Source: JBDRGX01 sp043817485 [NCBI: bacterium]
Lineage (GTDB): Bacteria; JBDRGX01
Reading direction: 5' to 3'
DNA length: 23,773 nt
NCBI GenBank assembly: GCA_043817485.1
Contig: JBDRGX010000117.1
Coordinates: 1 to 23,773 of the forward strand
The notes under the pieces were generated by a model, which saw only the letters and a list, made by a program, of their open reading frames with translations, was not told the DNA's origin and searched no databases. Within the stretch, counting starts at the first letter, position 1. Each line of letters starts with the position of its first letter. The position numbers and the translations under genes are program-made. This document shows positions 17,202 to 23,773 of this stretch, piece after piece.

Positions 17202-18026
17202 ATGACTTATTTAGAAAAATTATTTGATTTAAAAAACAAAGTAATAGTCATTACTGGTGGAGCTGGTATTCTTTGTAAAGAAATGGCTAAAGCATTGGCT
17301 AAATTAGGAGCAAAAATAGCTGTTTTAGACCTTGCGGAAAAAGCAGCTAATGATGTAGCTCAAGAAATTATTGCTGAAAATGGTTGTGCTAAAGCTTTTA
17401 AAACAAATGTATTAGAAAAAAATAGTGTTAAACAAACCGCTGAAATGATAATTGAAGAATTTGGACAAATAGATATTTTAATAAATGGTGCTGGAGGAAA
17501 TAAAAAAGAAGCTACTACAAGTGATACCCTGTCTTTTTTTGATTTACCATTAGATGCTATTAAATTTGTTTTTGAACTTAATGTCATTGGAACTTTATTA
17601 CCATCTCAAGTATTTGGTGAATATATGAGCAAACAAAAACAAGGAATAATTTTAAACATTTCTTCAATGGCTGCTTTTAGACCTTTAACAAATGTTATTG
17701 GTTATGCTGGAGCAAAAGCAGCTGTAAGTAATTTTACTCAATGGTTAGCAATTCATATGGCTCAAAATTATTCTTCAAATATTAGAGTAAATGCTATTGC
17801 TCCTGGTTTTTTTGAAACTGACCAAAATCGTTATTTATTAAAAAAAGAAAATGGAGAATTAAGTTTAAGAGGTCAAAAAATTATTGATCATACTCCAATG
17901 AATAAATTTGGAGAACCAAAAGATTTAATTGGAGCCACAATCTGGCTTTTAAGTCCATCAGCTAAATTTGTTACTGGAACAATAATTCCAATAGATGGTG
18001 GTTTTTCTGCTTTTAGTGGAGTATAA
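17202..18026 (+). CDS. SDR-family oxidoreductase, D-mannonate oxidoreductase-like
   Basis: This short-chain dehydrogenase of 274 residues has a cofactor motif TGGAGILCKEMA near 19, NGAGG near 98, the catalytic serine in ISSMAAF, and YAGAKAAVSNFTQWLAIHM with the Tyr-x3-Lys pair. The C-terminal GTIIPIDGGFSAFSGV completes the fold. The stretch GGNKKEATTSDTLSFFDLP, the QNYSSNIRVNAIAPGFFETDQNRYLL-type region and the FSAFSGV end resemble bacterial SDR D-mannonate oxidoreductases (fructuronate reductases), so hexuronate metabolism is likely but unproven. TAGGAG precedes the ATG. It is the last gene of the operon starting at 14350 and sits 35 nt after tsaD; no other hexuronate genes are nearby. Confidence 0.88.
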   Translation: MTYLEKLFDLKNKVIVITGGAGILCKEMAKALAKLGAKIAVLDLAEKAANDVAQEIIAENGCAKAFKTNVLEKNSVKQTAEMIIEEFGQIDILINGAGGNKKEATTSDTLSFFDLPLDAIKFVFELNVIGTLLPSQVFGEYMSKQKQGIILNISSMAAFRPLTNVIGYAGAKAAVSNFTQWLAIHMAQNYSSNIRVNAIAPGFFETDQNRYLLKKENGELSLRGQKIIDHTPMNKFGEPKDLIGATIWLLSPSAKFVTGTIIPIDGGFSAFSGV

Positions 18027-18466
18027 GAATTTTAGATTTTAGATTTTGAATTGAGGAATAAATATAATTTTACATCCTTATCAATCCATAATTTCATAAT
18101 GATTTTAGATTTTGGATTAAAGTATAGAATAGCAATTTTAGATTGAGAATTGAAAAAATTAAATTCTTCAATACTCCTAATATCCCCCGCTGGCGGGGGT
18201 GTCCGTTAGGACAGGGGTGGAATTTTTAAATTCAAAACTTCATTCTGAATTCTGTATAAGAATTTTAGATTTGGATTGAAAATAGAATAGCAATTTTAAA
18301 TTGAAAAAATTAATAAAATATAGAATTCAGATAATTTTTCCTTTATTCATAATTTTTAATTGAATCTGATTTCTAATTTTTTATTTTACTTTAAAATGCA
18401 ATGTGGCATTAATTATATTTTTAAAAAAATTGTTATTTACAAAAACATAAATTTGGAGGAATAATT
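18027..18466. repeat. Non-coding gap with degenerate AT direct repeats around a palindrome
   Basis: No open frame of interest is present. TTTTAGATTTTGGATT... followed by TAGAATAGCAATTTTAGATTG (from about 18104) recurs, diverged, as TTTTAGATTTGGATTG... with TAGAATAGCAATTTTAAATTG (from about 18263). A third partial copy sits at 18030-18052. Palindrome copy D lies between the two better copies. The last about 100 bases lead to the guaA ribosome site and must hold its promoter, but I see no good -35/-10 pair. Confidence 0.6.
18184..18225 (+). repeat. G+C-rich palindromic repeat, copy D (core only)
   Basis: CCCCCGC-TG-GCGGGGG (18184-18199) is followed directly by TGTCC-GTTA-GGACA (18200-18213) and GGGGTGGAATTT. 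This is the same core as copy B, but without the longer flanking homology. It lies about 160 nt after the SDR stop. Confidence 0.85.
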
Positions 18467-20017
18467 TTGGAAATAAAATCTAAAGAATGGGTAGGTATTT
18501 TAGATTTTGGCTCTCAATATACACAACTTATTGCTCGAAGAATAAGAGAAAATAATGTTTATTCTCAAATACTTCCTTTTAATATTTCTTCTAAAAAACT
18601 TTTAAAAATGAAGCCAAAAGCTCTTATTCTTTCTGGAGGCCCAGCCACAGTTACTAATAACAAAAGTCCTTTTCCAAATGCAGATATTTTTAATTTAAAT
18701 ATTCCTATTTTAGGAATTTGTTATGGTCTTCAAGTAATGGCAAAATTTTTTAAAGGAAATGTAAAAGCTTCTTTTTTTAGAGAATATGGATATGGAGAAT
18801 TATCTATTACAAAAAAAAGTCCTTTATGGACAGATATAAATAATGATAAAATAACAGTTTGGTTAAGTCATGGAGATAGTGTTGATAAATTACCACCAGA
18901 TTTTGAAATAATTGGAAAAACACAAAATTCTATTTCTGCTATAGAACATAAAAAAAAGAAAATATATGGAGTTCAATTTCATCCAGAAGTAGTCCACACT
19001 TCTGATGGAAATCAAATTATAAAAAATTTTCTTTTTGAAATAGCAAAATGTTCTCCTTCTTGGACAATGCAATCTTTTATAAAAACAGAAACAGAAAAAA
19101 TAAAAAATTTAGTAAAAAATGAAAAAGTAATTTGTGCTTTAAGTGGAGGTGTAGATTCTTCTGTTTTAGCTGTTTTATTACATAAAGCAATTGGATCTCA
19201 ACTTACCTGTATTTTTGTTGATAATGGTCTTTTAAGATTAAATGAAGCAAAGGAAGTTGTAGAAACTTTTAAAAATAATTATCATATCAATTTAAAACAT
19301 ATTAAAGCAGAAAAAAGTTTTTTAACTCGTCTTGAAAATATCATAGATCCAGAAAAAAAAAGAAAAATAATTGGAAAAGAATTTATTCGAATTTTTGAAC
19401 AAGAATCTAAAAAAATTGGAAATGTTCAATTTCTTGCACAAGGAACTTTATATCCAGATGTTATTGAAAGTCAATCTGCTTTAGGCGGTCCATCAATTAC
19501 AATTAAAACACATCATAATGTAGGTGGACTACCAAAAAAAATGAAACTAAAATTAATAGAGCCATTTAGAGAGCTTTTTAAAGATGAAGTGCGAGAAATA
19601 GGTAAAGAATTATTTTTACCAGATAAAATAATTAAAAGACATCCTTTTCCAGGCCCAGGTTTAGCAATAAGAATTATAGGAAAAATAACAAAAAAAAGAT
19701 TAAATATTTTAAAAGAAGTTGATAAAAGATATATTGATGCAATTAAGGAAACAAATCTTTACGATGAAATTTGGCAAGCATTTGCAGTACTTTTACCAAT
19801 AAAAACTGTTGGTGTTATGGGCGATGAAAGAACTTATGAAAATGTAATTGCTTTACGAGCTGTTACAAGTAAAGATGGAATGACAGCCAATTGGTTTTAT
19901 TTCCCAAATTCTGTTTTAGCTAAAATTTCTAATTGTATTATCAATGAAGTAAAAGGCGTAAATCGGGTAGTTTATGATATAAGCTCTAAACCACCAAGTA
20001 CTATAGAATGGGAATAA
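18467..20017 (+). CDS. guaA: GMP synthase (glutamine-hydrolysing)
   Basis: It aminates XMP to GMP using glutamine and ATP. The 516-residue protein has both usual domains. The class I amidotransferase has [18 protein letters not shown] near 11, GICYGLQ with nucleophile Cys85, and VQFHPEV with His172 and Glu174. The ATP-pyrophosphatase domain has the P-loop SGGVDSS at 226-232, and the C-terminal dimerisation domain ends in PPSTIEWE, as in other GuaA proteins. The TTG start follows GGAGGA with 6-nt spacing and matches the family N-terminus. It stands alone upstream of pheS, with an inverted repeat in the 78-nt gap. Confidence 0.97.
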   Translation: MEIKSKEWVGILDFGSQYTQLIARRIRENNVYSQILPFNISSKKLLKMKPKALILSGGPATVTNNKSPFPNADIFNLNIPILGICYGLQVMAKFFKGNVKASFFREYGYGELSITKKSPLWTDINNDKITVWLSHGDSVDKLPPDFEIIGKTQNSISAIEHKKKKIYGVQFHPEVVHTSDGNQIIKNFLFEIAKCSPSWTMQSFIKTETEKIKNLVKNEKVICALSGGVDSSVLAVLLHKAIGSQLTCIFVDNGLLRLNEAKEVVETFKNNYHINLKHIKAEKSFLTRLENIIDPEKKRKIIGKEFIRIFEQESKKIGNVQFLAQGTLYPDVIESQSALGGPSITIKTHHNVGGLPKKMKLKLIEPFRELFKDEVREIGKELFLPDKIIKRHPFPGPGLAIRIIGKITKKRLNILKEVDKRYIDAIKETNLYDEIWQAFAVLLPIKTVGVMGDERTYENVIALRAVTSKDGMTANWFYFPNSVLAKISNCIINEVKGVNRVVYDISSKPPSTIEWE

Positions 20018-20037
20018 TTTTGTAAATACAATTTTTC

Positions 20038-20078
20038 TTTGTCAATTTTTTTACACATTAAAATGCAAAATTGACAAA
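20038..20078. promoter_or_regulatory. Perfect 12-bp inverted repeat in the pheS leader
   Basis: TTTGTCAATTTT (20038-20049) pairs exactly with AAAATTGACAAA (20067-20078) around a 17-base loop, ending 2 nt before the AAGGAG of pheS. No T-run follows on the plus strand, so it is not a standard terminator of guaA. It could be a protein-binding operator or a leader hairpin near the ribosome site. The right arm also contains a TTGACA word. Confidence 0.45.
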
Positions 20079-20095
20079 AAAAGGAGATAATTATA

Positions 20096-21112
20096 TTGCA
20101 AAAAGAAATTAAAAAAATAAACGAATCTTTTAAAATAGATTTTGAGAAAGTATTAAATTTAGAAAATTTAGAAAGACTTAAAATTTTTTATTTAGGCAAA
20201 AAAAGTCCAATTGTAGGGCTTTTGAAAAATATGGGAAATTTTACTTTATTAGAAAAACAATCGATGGGAAGGGCTTTAAATGATCTGAAATTACAAATTC
20301 AATCTTTAATAGATGAAAAAAAAGAAATTTTTTTAAAACAAAATCATTTAAAAAAAATAGAAAATGAATTTATTGATATTACTTTACCCGGAGAAATTCC
20401 AGATTATGGACAATTACATCCTATTACTAAAACAATGAATGAAATTGAAAAAATATTTTTTAATATGGGATTTAATATTCGTAAAGGACCAGAAATAGAA
20501 TTAGAATATTATAATTTTGAATCTCTTAATATTCCTAAAGAACATCCAGCAAGAGATATGCAAGATACTTTTTATATTTCTTCTGATGTAGTTTTAAGAA
20601 CTCATACTTCTTCAGTTCAAATTAGAATAATGGAAAAAGAAACTCCTCCAATTAGAATTATTGTTCCAGGTAAAGTATATCGATGTGATGCAGATGCTAC
20701 TCATACACCAATGTTTCATCAAATAGAAGGTTTGGTAGTAGATGAAAATATAAGTATTGCTGATTTAAAAGGAATTCTTACAATTTTTTACGAACAAATT
20801 TTTTCTCCTTCAATTAAATTAAGATTTAGACCGAGTTATTTTCCTTTTACAGAACCAAGTTTAGAAATTGATATTTCTTGTGTTATTTGTAATGGAAAAG
20901 GTTGTTGTACTTGCAAACAAAGTGGTTGGATGGAAATAGGTGGTGCTGGAATGGTGCATCCCAATGTATTTAAATCTGTAAATTATGATTCGGAAAAATA
21001 TACTGGGTTTGCTTTTGGAATGGGTGTAGATAGAATTACAATGTTAAAATATGGCATTAATGATATTAGACTTTTTTTTGAAAATGATATTAGATTTTTA
21101 AAACAATTCTAA
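20096..21112 (+). CDS. pheS: Phenylalanine-tRNA ligase alpha subunit
   Basis: This is the catalytic subunit of the alpha2beta2 class II synthetase charging tRNA-Phe. The 338-residue protein starts with a coiled-coil region (about 1-90). Then come LPGEIPDYGQLHPITKTMNE (motif 1 region), RTHTSSVQIR (motif 2 region, usually HTSPVQ), YRCDADATHTPMFHQIEGL, and IGGAGMVHPNVF. Motif 3 is FAFGMGVDRITMLKYGINDIR. A TTG start after AAGGAG with 9-nt spacing gives the normal N-terminus. pheT, usually next in the operon, is absent: the next gene is phoH on the opposite strand, so the beta subunit must be encoded elsewhere. Confidence 0.96.
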   Translation: MQKEIKKINESFKIDFEKVLNLENLERLKIFYLGKKSPIVGLLKNMGNFTLLEKQSMGRALNDLKLQIQSLIDEKKEIFLKQNHLKKIENEFIDITLPGEIPDYGQLHPITKTMNEIEKIFFNMGFNIRKGPEIELEYYNFESLNIPKEHPARDMQDTFYISSDVVLRTHTSSVQIRIMEKETPPIRIIVPGKVYRCDADATHTPMFHQIEGLVVDENISIADLKGILTIFYEQIFSPSIKLRFRPSYFPFTEPSLEIDISCVICNGKGCCTCKQSGWMEIGGAGMVHPNVFKSVNYDSEKYTGFAFGMGVDRITMLKYGINDIRLFFENDIRFLKQF

Positions 21113-21142
21113 TTTTTTAAGGTTTGAAAACTAAAAATACAT

Positions 21143-21186
21143 AATCAAAAATTTATGCAAAAATGTTTTTAAAGTTTGATTTTTTA
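21143..21186 (+). terminator. Weak hairpin between convergent pheS and phoH
   Basis: AATCAAA (21143-21149) pairs with TTTGATT (21175-21181), followed by more T. The stem is AT-rich with a long loop, so the call rests mainly on its place between two converging genes. Confidence 0.35.
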
Positions 21187-21196
21187 CAAAATTGAT

Positions 21197-22144
21197 TCAT
21201 AGAATAATAATATTTTTATTTAATTGTTCATAAGCTTTAATAATATTTTTTACTAACCTATGTCTTACTACATCATTTTTAGATAAAGGAATAAATTTTA
21301 TTCCTTTAATTTTTTGTAAAATTTGTTGAACTTCTACTAATCCAGATTTTTTATTTACTGCTAAATCTATTTGAGTAACATCACCCGTAACAATAATTTT
21401 AGAAAAAAAACCTATTCTTGTTAAAAACATTTTCATTTGATCACAAGTAGTATTTTGAGCTTCATCTAAAATAATAAAAGCATTATTTAAAGTTCTTCCT
21501 CTCATATAAGCCAATGGAGCAATTTCAATTGTGCCTTTAGAAATAAAATTCGCAACTTCATTCATTCCCAACATATCATATAAAGCATCGTATAATGGCC
21601 TAAAATAAGGATCTACTTTTTCTAAAATATTACCTGGCAAATAACCCAAACTTTCTCCAACTTCAATAGCTGGTCGTACTAAAATTATTCGATCTACTTT
21701 TTTTTCTTTTAAAAAAGAAACTGCTATAGCTACTGCTAAATATGTTTTTCCAGTTCCAGCAGGCCCAATACAAAAAATAAGATCATTATCTTTAATTGCT
21801 TTAACATATTTTTCTTGTCCAGAAGTTTTTGGCTTAATTTGACAATTTTGAAAAGTAGTAAAAATGGGAATTCTTTCATCATTGGGAATTGTTATATTTT
21901 TAGAAAAATAACAAATATCTTCAAAAGAAATAATTTCTTTTTTTTCTACTAAAAGAGAAAGCTTTTTTAGTAGAAAAAAAACATTTATTACTTTTTCTTT
22001 TTCTCCTTGAATAATTATTTTATTTCCTCTGGCAATAATTTTCACTTTAAATTGATCTTGAATAAATCTTAAATTACAATCATTTTTTCCATATAAATTT
22101 AAAAAATCAAAATCAGAGGGTAAAGTTAAATTTTCTATATACAT
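21197..22144 (-). CDS. phoH: PhoH-like ATPase
   Basis: This is a cytoplasmic P-loop ATPase; related proteins are linked to RNA metabolism and phosphate-starvation or stress responses. The 315-residue protein has the N-terminal RNA-binding-like segment of the YbeZ/PhoH type (about 1-75). A Q-motif-like stretch SGQEKYVKAI precedes Walker A GPAGTGKT (127-134). RPAIEVGESLGYLPGN and PLAYMRGRTLN follow. Walker B is IILDEAQN (about 224-231) and the sensor region is VTGDVTQIDL. Length and motifs match full YbeZ-type PhoH. The usual neighbours ybeY and an HD-domain gene are not adjacent here. The ATG follows AGGTGAAG, only about 17 nt beyond a strong terminator after the LysM gene. Confidence 0.94.
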   Translation of the reverse strand: MYIENLTLPSDFDFLNLYGKNDCNLRFIQDQFKVKIIARGNKIIIQGEKEKVINVFFLLKKLSLLVEKKEIISFEDICYFSKNITIPNDERIPIFTTFQNCQIKPKTSGQEKYVKAIKDNDLIFCIGPAGTGKTYLAVAIAVSFLKEKKVDRIILVRPAIEVGESLGYLPGNILEKVDPYFRPLYDALYDMLGMNEVANFISKGTIEIAPLAYMRGRTLNNAFIILDEAQNTTCDQMKMFLTRIGFFSKIIVTGDVTQIDLAVNKKSGLVEVQQILQKIKGIKFIPLSKNDVVRHRLVKNIIKAYEQLNKNIIIL

Positions 22145-22160
22145 AAATCTTCACCTATAC

Positions 22161-22196
22161 AAAAAAAAGGGAACAGCAAATACTGTTCCCTTTTTT
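22161..22196 (-). terminator. Strong intrinsic terminator after the LysM lipoprotein gene
   Basis: GGGAACAG (22169-22176) and CTGTTCCC (22183-22190) form a perfect 8-bp stem with a 6-base loop. It is flanked by A6/T6, which extend the stem. On the minus strand it is followed by a T8 run. It is symmetric, so it could act both ways, but only the minus-strand LysM gene reads into it. Confidence 0.9.
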
Positions 22197-22207
22197 AATT
22201 ATATTTA

Positions 22208-22963
22208 TTATCTTGGAATAGTGAAAAGTTGATTTGGATGAATTAAATGAGGATTATCTTTTTGTTTTAATATACTTTTATTTGCTTTATAAAGAGTAGG
22301 CCACATAAACGGATTATCATAAATATCTTTATATTTTGCTATTTTCCAAAAACATTCCCCTTTTACTACAACATGTTGCGTTTTTATTGTTGGTTCTTCT
22401 ACTACTGGTGTTTTTAATTCTTCTTCTTTTTTAGCTATTGCCATTCTTCTTGCTTCATTTGCTACATCAATAGCTTTATTAGCTAAATTAATAGATTCTA
22501 AATAATCTTCTACTCCAAAAGATGTTTCTGCTTGAGCCAATAAATTTTCTGCTTCTTGTAATTTGCTAAAAGCATATTTTTCTGCCTCTGAATCTTTTGC
22601 TAAATTAATTGCTATTTTAGCATCAGCAATTGCAGACATTGCATTTTTCTTTAATTCTTCTATTTTAGCAAGTGCTGTAAGAGATTTACTTTTTGCATCT
22701 ACAGCTTTATCATAAGAAGAAATAGCTAAAACTTTTGCTTCTGCATTTTTCTTTTTAACAATTTTTCCTTCAGCACTACTATAATCAGTTTTTGCTCCAG
22801 TTAATTCTACTGGTGCATATTTTGGTGCTTGAGATTCTTCTGCAGATTGAATAGCTGTTTTAGCATTTTCCATTTCTGCTGTAGGAATTGGTATTCCACC
22901 ACAACCAACTAAAAACATCATCAATGCTCCAACAAATAAACAAAAAATTCCTTTATATCCCAT
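22208..22963 (-). CDS. LysM-domain lipoprotein with alanine-rich helical (DUF4398-like) region
   Basis: The 251-residue protein has a lipoprotein signal peptide with lipobox LVGC near residues 18-21. Residues about 30-180 are Ala/Lys/Glu-rich and helical, with AKTAIQSAEESQAPKYAPVE and KDSEAEKYAFSKLQEAENLL, two related repeats of the DUF4398 type. The C-terminal about 50 residues are a LysM domain: VVVKGECFWKIAKY followed by NPFMWPTLYKAN and HLIHPNQLFTIP. It is probably anchored in the outer membrane and holds peptidoglycan. AAGGAGGT precedes the ATG. A consensus-like promoter lies upstream and a strong terminator downstream, so it looks like a highly expressed single-gene unit. Confidence 0.9.
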   Translation of the reverse strand: MGYKGIFCLFVGALMMFLVGCGGIPIPTAEMENAKTAIQSAEESQAPKYAPVELTGAKTDYSSAEGKIVKKKNAEAKVLAISSYDKAVDAKSKSLTALAKIEELKKNAMSAIADAKIAINLAKDSEAEKYAFSKLQEAENLLAQAETSFGVEDYLESINLANKAIDVANEARRMAIAKKEEELKTPVVEEPTIKTQHVVVKGECFWKIAKYKDIYDNPFMWPTLYKANKSILKQKDNPHLIHPNQLFTIPR

Positions 22964-23005
22964 TTTATTAATACCTCCTTTTTAAATATAAAATTATGTA
23001 GTATT

Positions 23006-23033
23006 TTTTATGTTATATTTATTTTTTGTCAAT
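23006..23033 (-). promoter_or_regulatory. Probable promoter of the LysM lipoprotein gene
   Basis: On the minus strand TTGACA (23033-23028) is followed after 16 nt by TAAAAA near 23011-23006, about 40 nt before the start codon at 22963. Confidence 0.5.
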
Positions 23034-23108
23034 ATTTTTTTACAAAAAAACAATTTAAAAATTTTTGTAGGTATTTTTAATTTGTTTTTTAGACACGCTA
23101 ATTTTTCC

Positions 23109-23136
23109 TTGACAAATAGACACTATTACATAAAAT
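23109..23136 (+). promoter_or_regulatory. Probable promoter of the DUF4390-like gene
   Basis: TTGACA (23109-23114) and TAAAAT (23131-23136) are separated by 16 nt, about 90 nt ahead of the TTG start at 23226. With the opposite promoter at 23006-23033 this forms a divergent regulatory region. Confidence 0.55.
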
Positions 23137-23225
23137 AATAACATAAAAATTTATAATAATTATTTTGTTTAAAAAAAATTATGGTTATATTAAAAAATAA
23201 CTTTTGATTTTGAAAAGGATTTGCT

Positions 23226-23773
23226 TTGAATATAAAAATTGGTTTTTGGTTAATAATCATTAGTTTTGTTTTTTTCAATTTTAATTTTGCTTTGAAAACA
23301 GAAATTTCTATTCCAAATCTTAAAATAGAATCTAATCATGTTTATATTTCAGCTTTTTTAAAAAATGGATTTACTCCAGAAATTAAAACAGCAATAAACA
23401 ATGGAATTCAAAGTACTTTTAAATTTTCTATAGAATTAAGAGAAAAAAATGCTTTTTTATTTTTTATAGATAAAAAAATAAAAACAATAATAATAAATCA
23501 TCAAGTTTTTTATAATGCTTTAGAAAAAAAATATATTGTAAAATTAGATGAAAAACAAAATAAATTTTATTTTATTTCTAATTTAGAAGAAACAGAAAAT
23601 ATTATAAAAAAAATAGAAAATATTCCAATTATTCCAAAAAAACTTCTTTTGAAAAATAATCTTTATTATATTAGAATAAAAGTAGAAATAAACTCTATAG
23701 AATTATACCCACCATTGAATTTGATATTTAACCAATTTACTCCTTACTGGAATTTTGCAACAAAATGGAAATG
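23226..23773 (+). CDS. Exported DUF4390-like protein (3' end outside window)
   Basis: The open frame runs to the window edge (182 codons). TTG at 23226 follows AAAAGGAT. It begins with a typical signal peptide (NIKIGFWLIIISFVFFNFN to about residue 24). A beta-rich domain follows: KTEISIPNLKIESNHVYISA, LKNGFTPEIKTAINNGIQST, SIELREKNAF, YNALEKKYIVKL and YYIRIKVEINSIELYPPLN. This pattern of a target Leu/Pro-rich beta domain with FTPEIKxAIxxGI resembles DUF4390 proteins, often found next to sensor histidine kinase genes; the next gene is outside the window. Function is unknown. The ending near FNQFTPYWNF is consistent with only a short tail missing. Confidence 0.7.
   Translation, partial: MNIKIGFWLIIISFVFFNFNFALKTEISIPNLKIESNHVYISAFLKNGFTPEIKTAINNGIQSTFKFSIELREKNAFLFFIDKKIKTIIINHQVFYNALEKKYIVKLDEKQNKFYFISNLEETENIIKKIENIPIIPKKLLLKNNLYYIRIKVEINSIELYPPLNLIFNQFTPYWNFATKWK

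Noticed and set aside
20018-20095. T-box riboswitch ahead of pheS
   Set aside because: The 78-nt gap is too short and lacks the T-box consensus and a terminator/antiterminator pair.

Overview
This is a very AT-rich bacterial segment. Coding and intergenic DNA are dominated by A/T homopolymers, apart from a few striking G+C-rich palindromes. Two lipoprotein signals, an RseP-type site-2 protease, an RlpA-like protein and two cell-surface propeller proteins with a FlgD-like/type IX-style C-terminal sorting domain point to a diderm bacterium. It may be a Bacteroidota/FCB-type lineage or an uncultured candidate phylum; I cannot place it further. TTG starts are common (ruvX, guaA, pheS, gdhA and the final gene), mostly behind clear Shine-Dalgarno sites.

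Layout. 1-5412: a plus-strand run made of the 3' end of a YVTN-propeller/sorting-domain gene, then gnd, pyrD, rlpA, rseP and a second propeller gene that carries two mutually compensating frameshifts. 5413-6832: a gene-poor scar holding G+C-rich palindromic repeats, a decayed IS1182-like element with recognisable terminal inverted repeats, and small hairpins. One palindromic repeat lies inside the decayed transposase. 6833-11914 (minus): a bifunctional phosphoglucose/phosphomannose isomerase, and upstream of it a single-chain restriction-modification-specificity enzyme split by a 9-A tract inside its nuclease domain. 11994-12158: a third copy of the palindromic repeat. 12165-14144 (minus): a secreted cyclophilin and a glutamate dehydrogenase whose N-terminus is thrown out of frame by a 2-base expansion of a GA run.

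14350-18026 (plus): a compact operon of a zinc-dependent alcohol/polyol dehydrogenase, ruvX, a FmdB-type zinc ribbon, tsaD and a mannonate-oxidoreductase-like SDR. 18027-18466: a non-coding gap with degenerate AT repeats around a fourth palindrome. 18467-21112: guaA and pheS, with a perfect 12-bp inverted repeat between them and no pheT following. 21197-22963 (minus): phoH and a LysM lipoprotein separated by a strong intrinsic terminator. The right edge holds the start of a DUF4390-like gene, read divergently from the LysM gene.

Most genes are housekeeping: pentose phosphate, pyrimidine, GMP and hexose-phosphate metabolism, t6A tRNA modification, Phe-tRNA charging, envelope maintenance. The accessory content is the surface propellers, the RM enzyme, the IS remnant and the palindromic repeat family. 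Three genes (second propeller, RM enzyme, gdhA) are interrupted by small indels at short repeats. This may reflect phase-variable or decaying genes, or sequencing error, and sequence alone cannot separate these. I found no clearly new multi-gene system. The best leads are the RM enzyme with its A9 tract, the compensated propeller gene, and the palindromic repeat family including the copy inside the IS.
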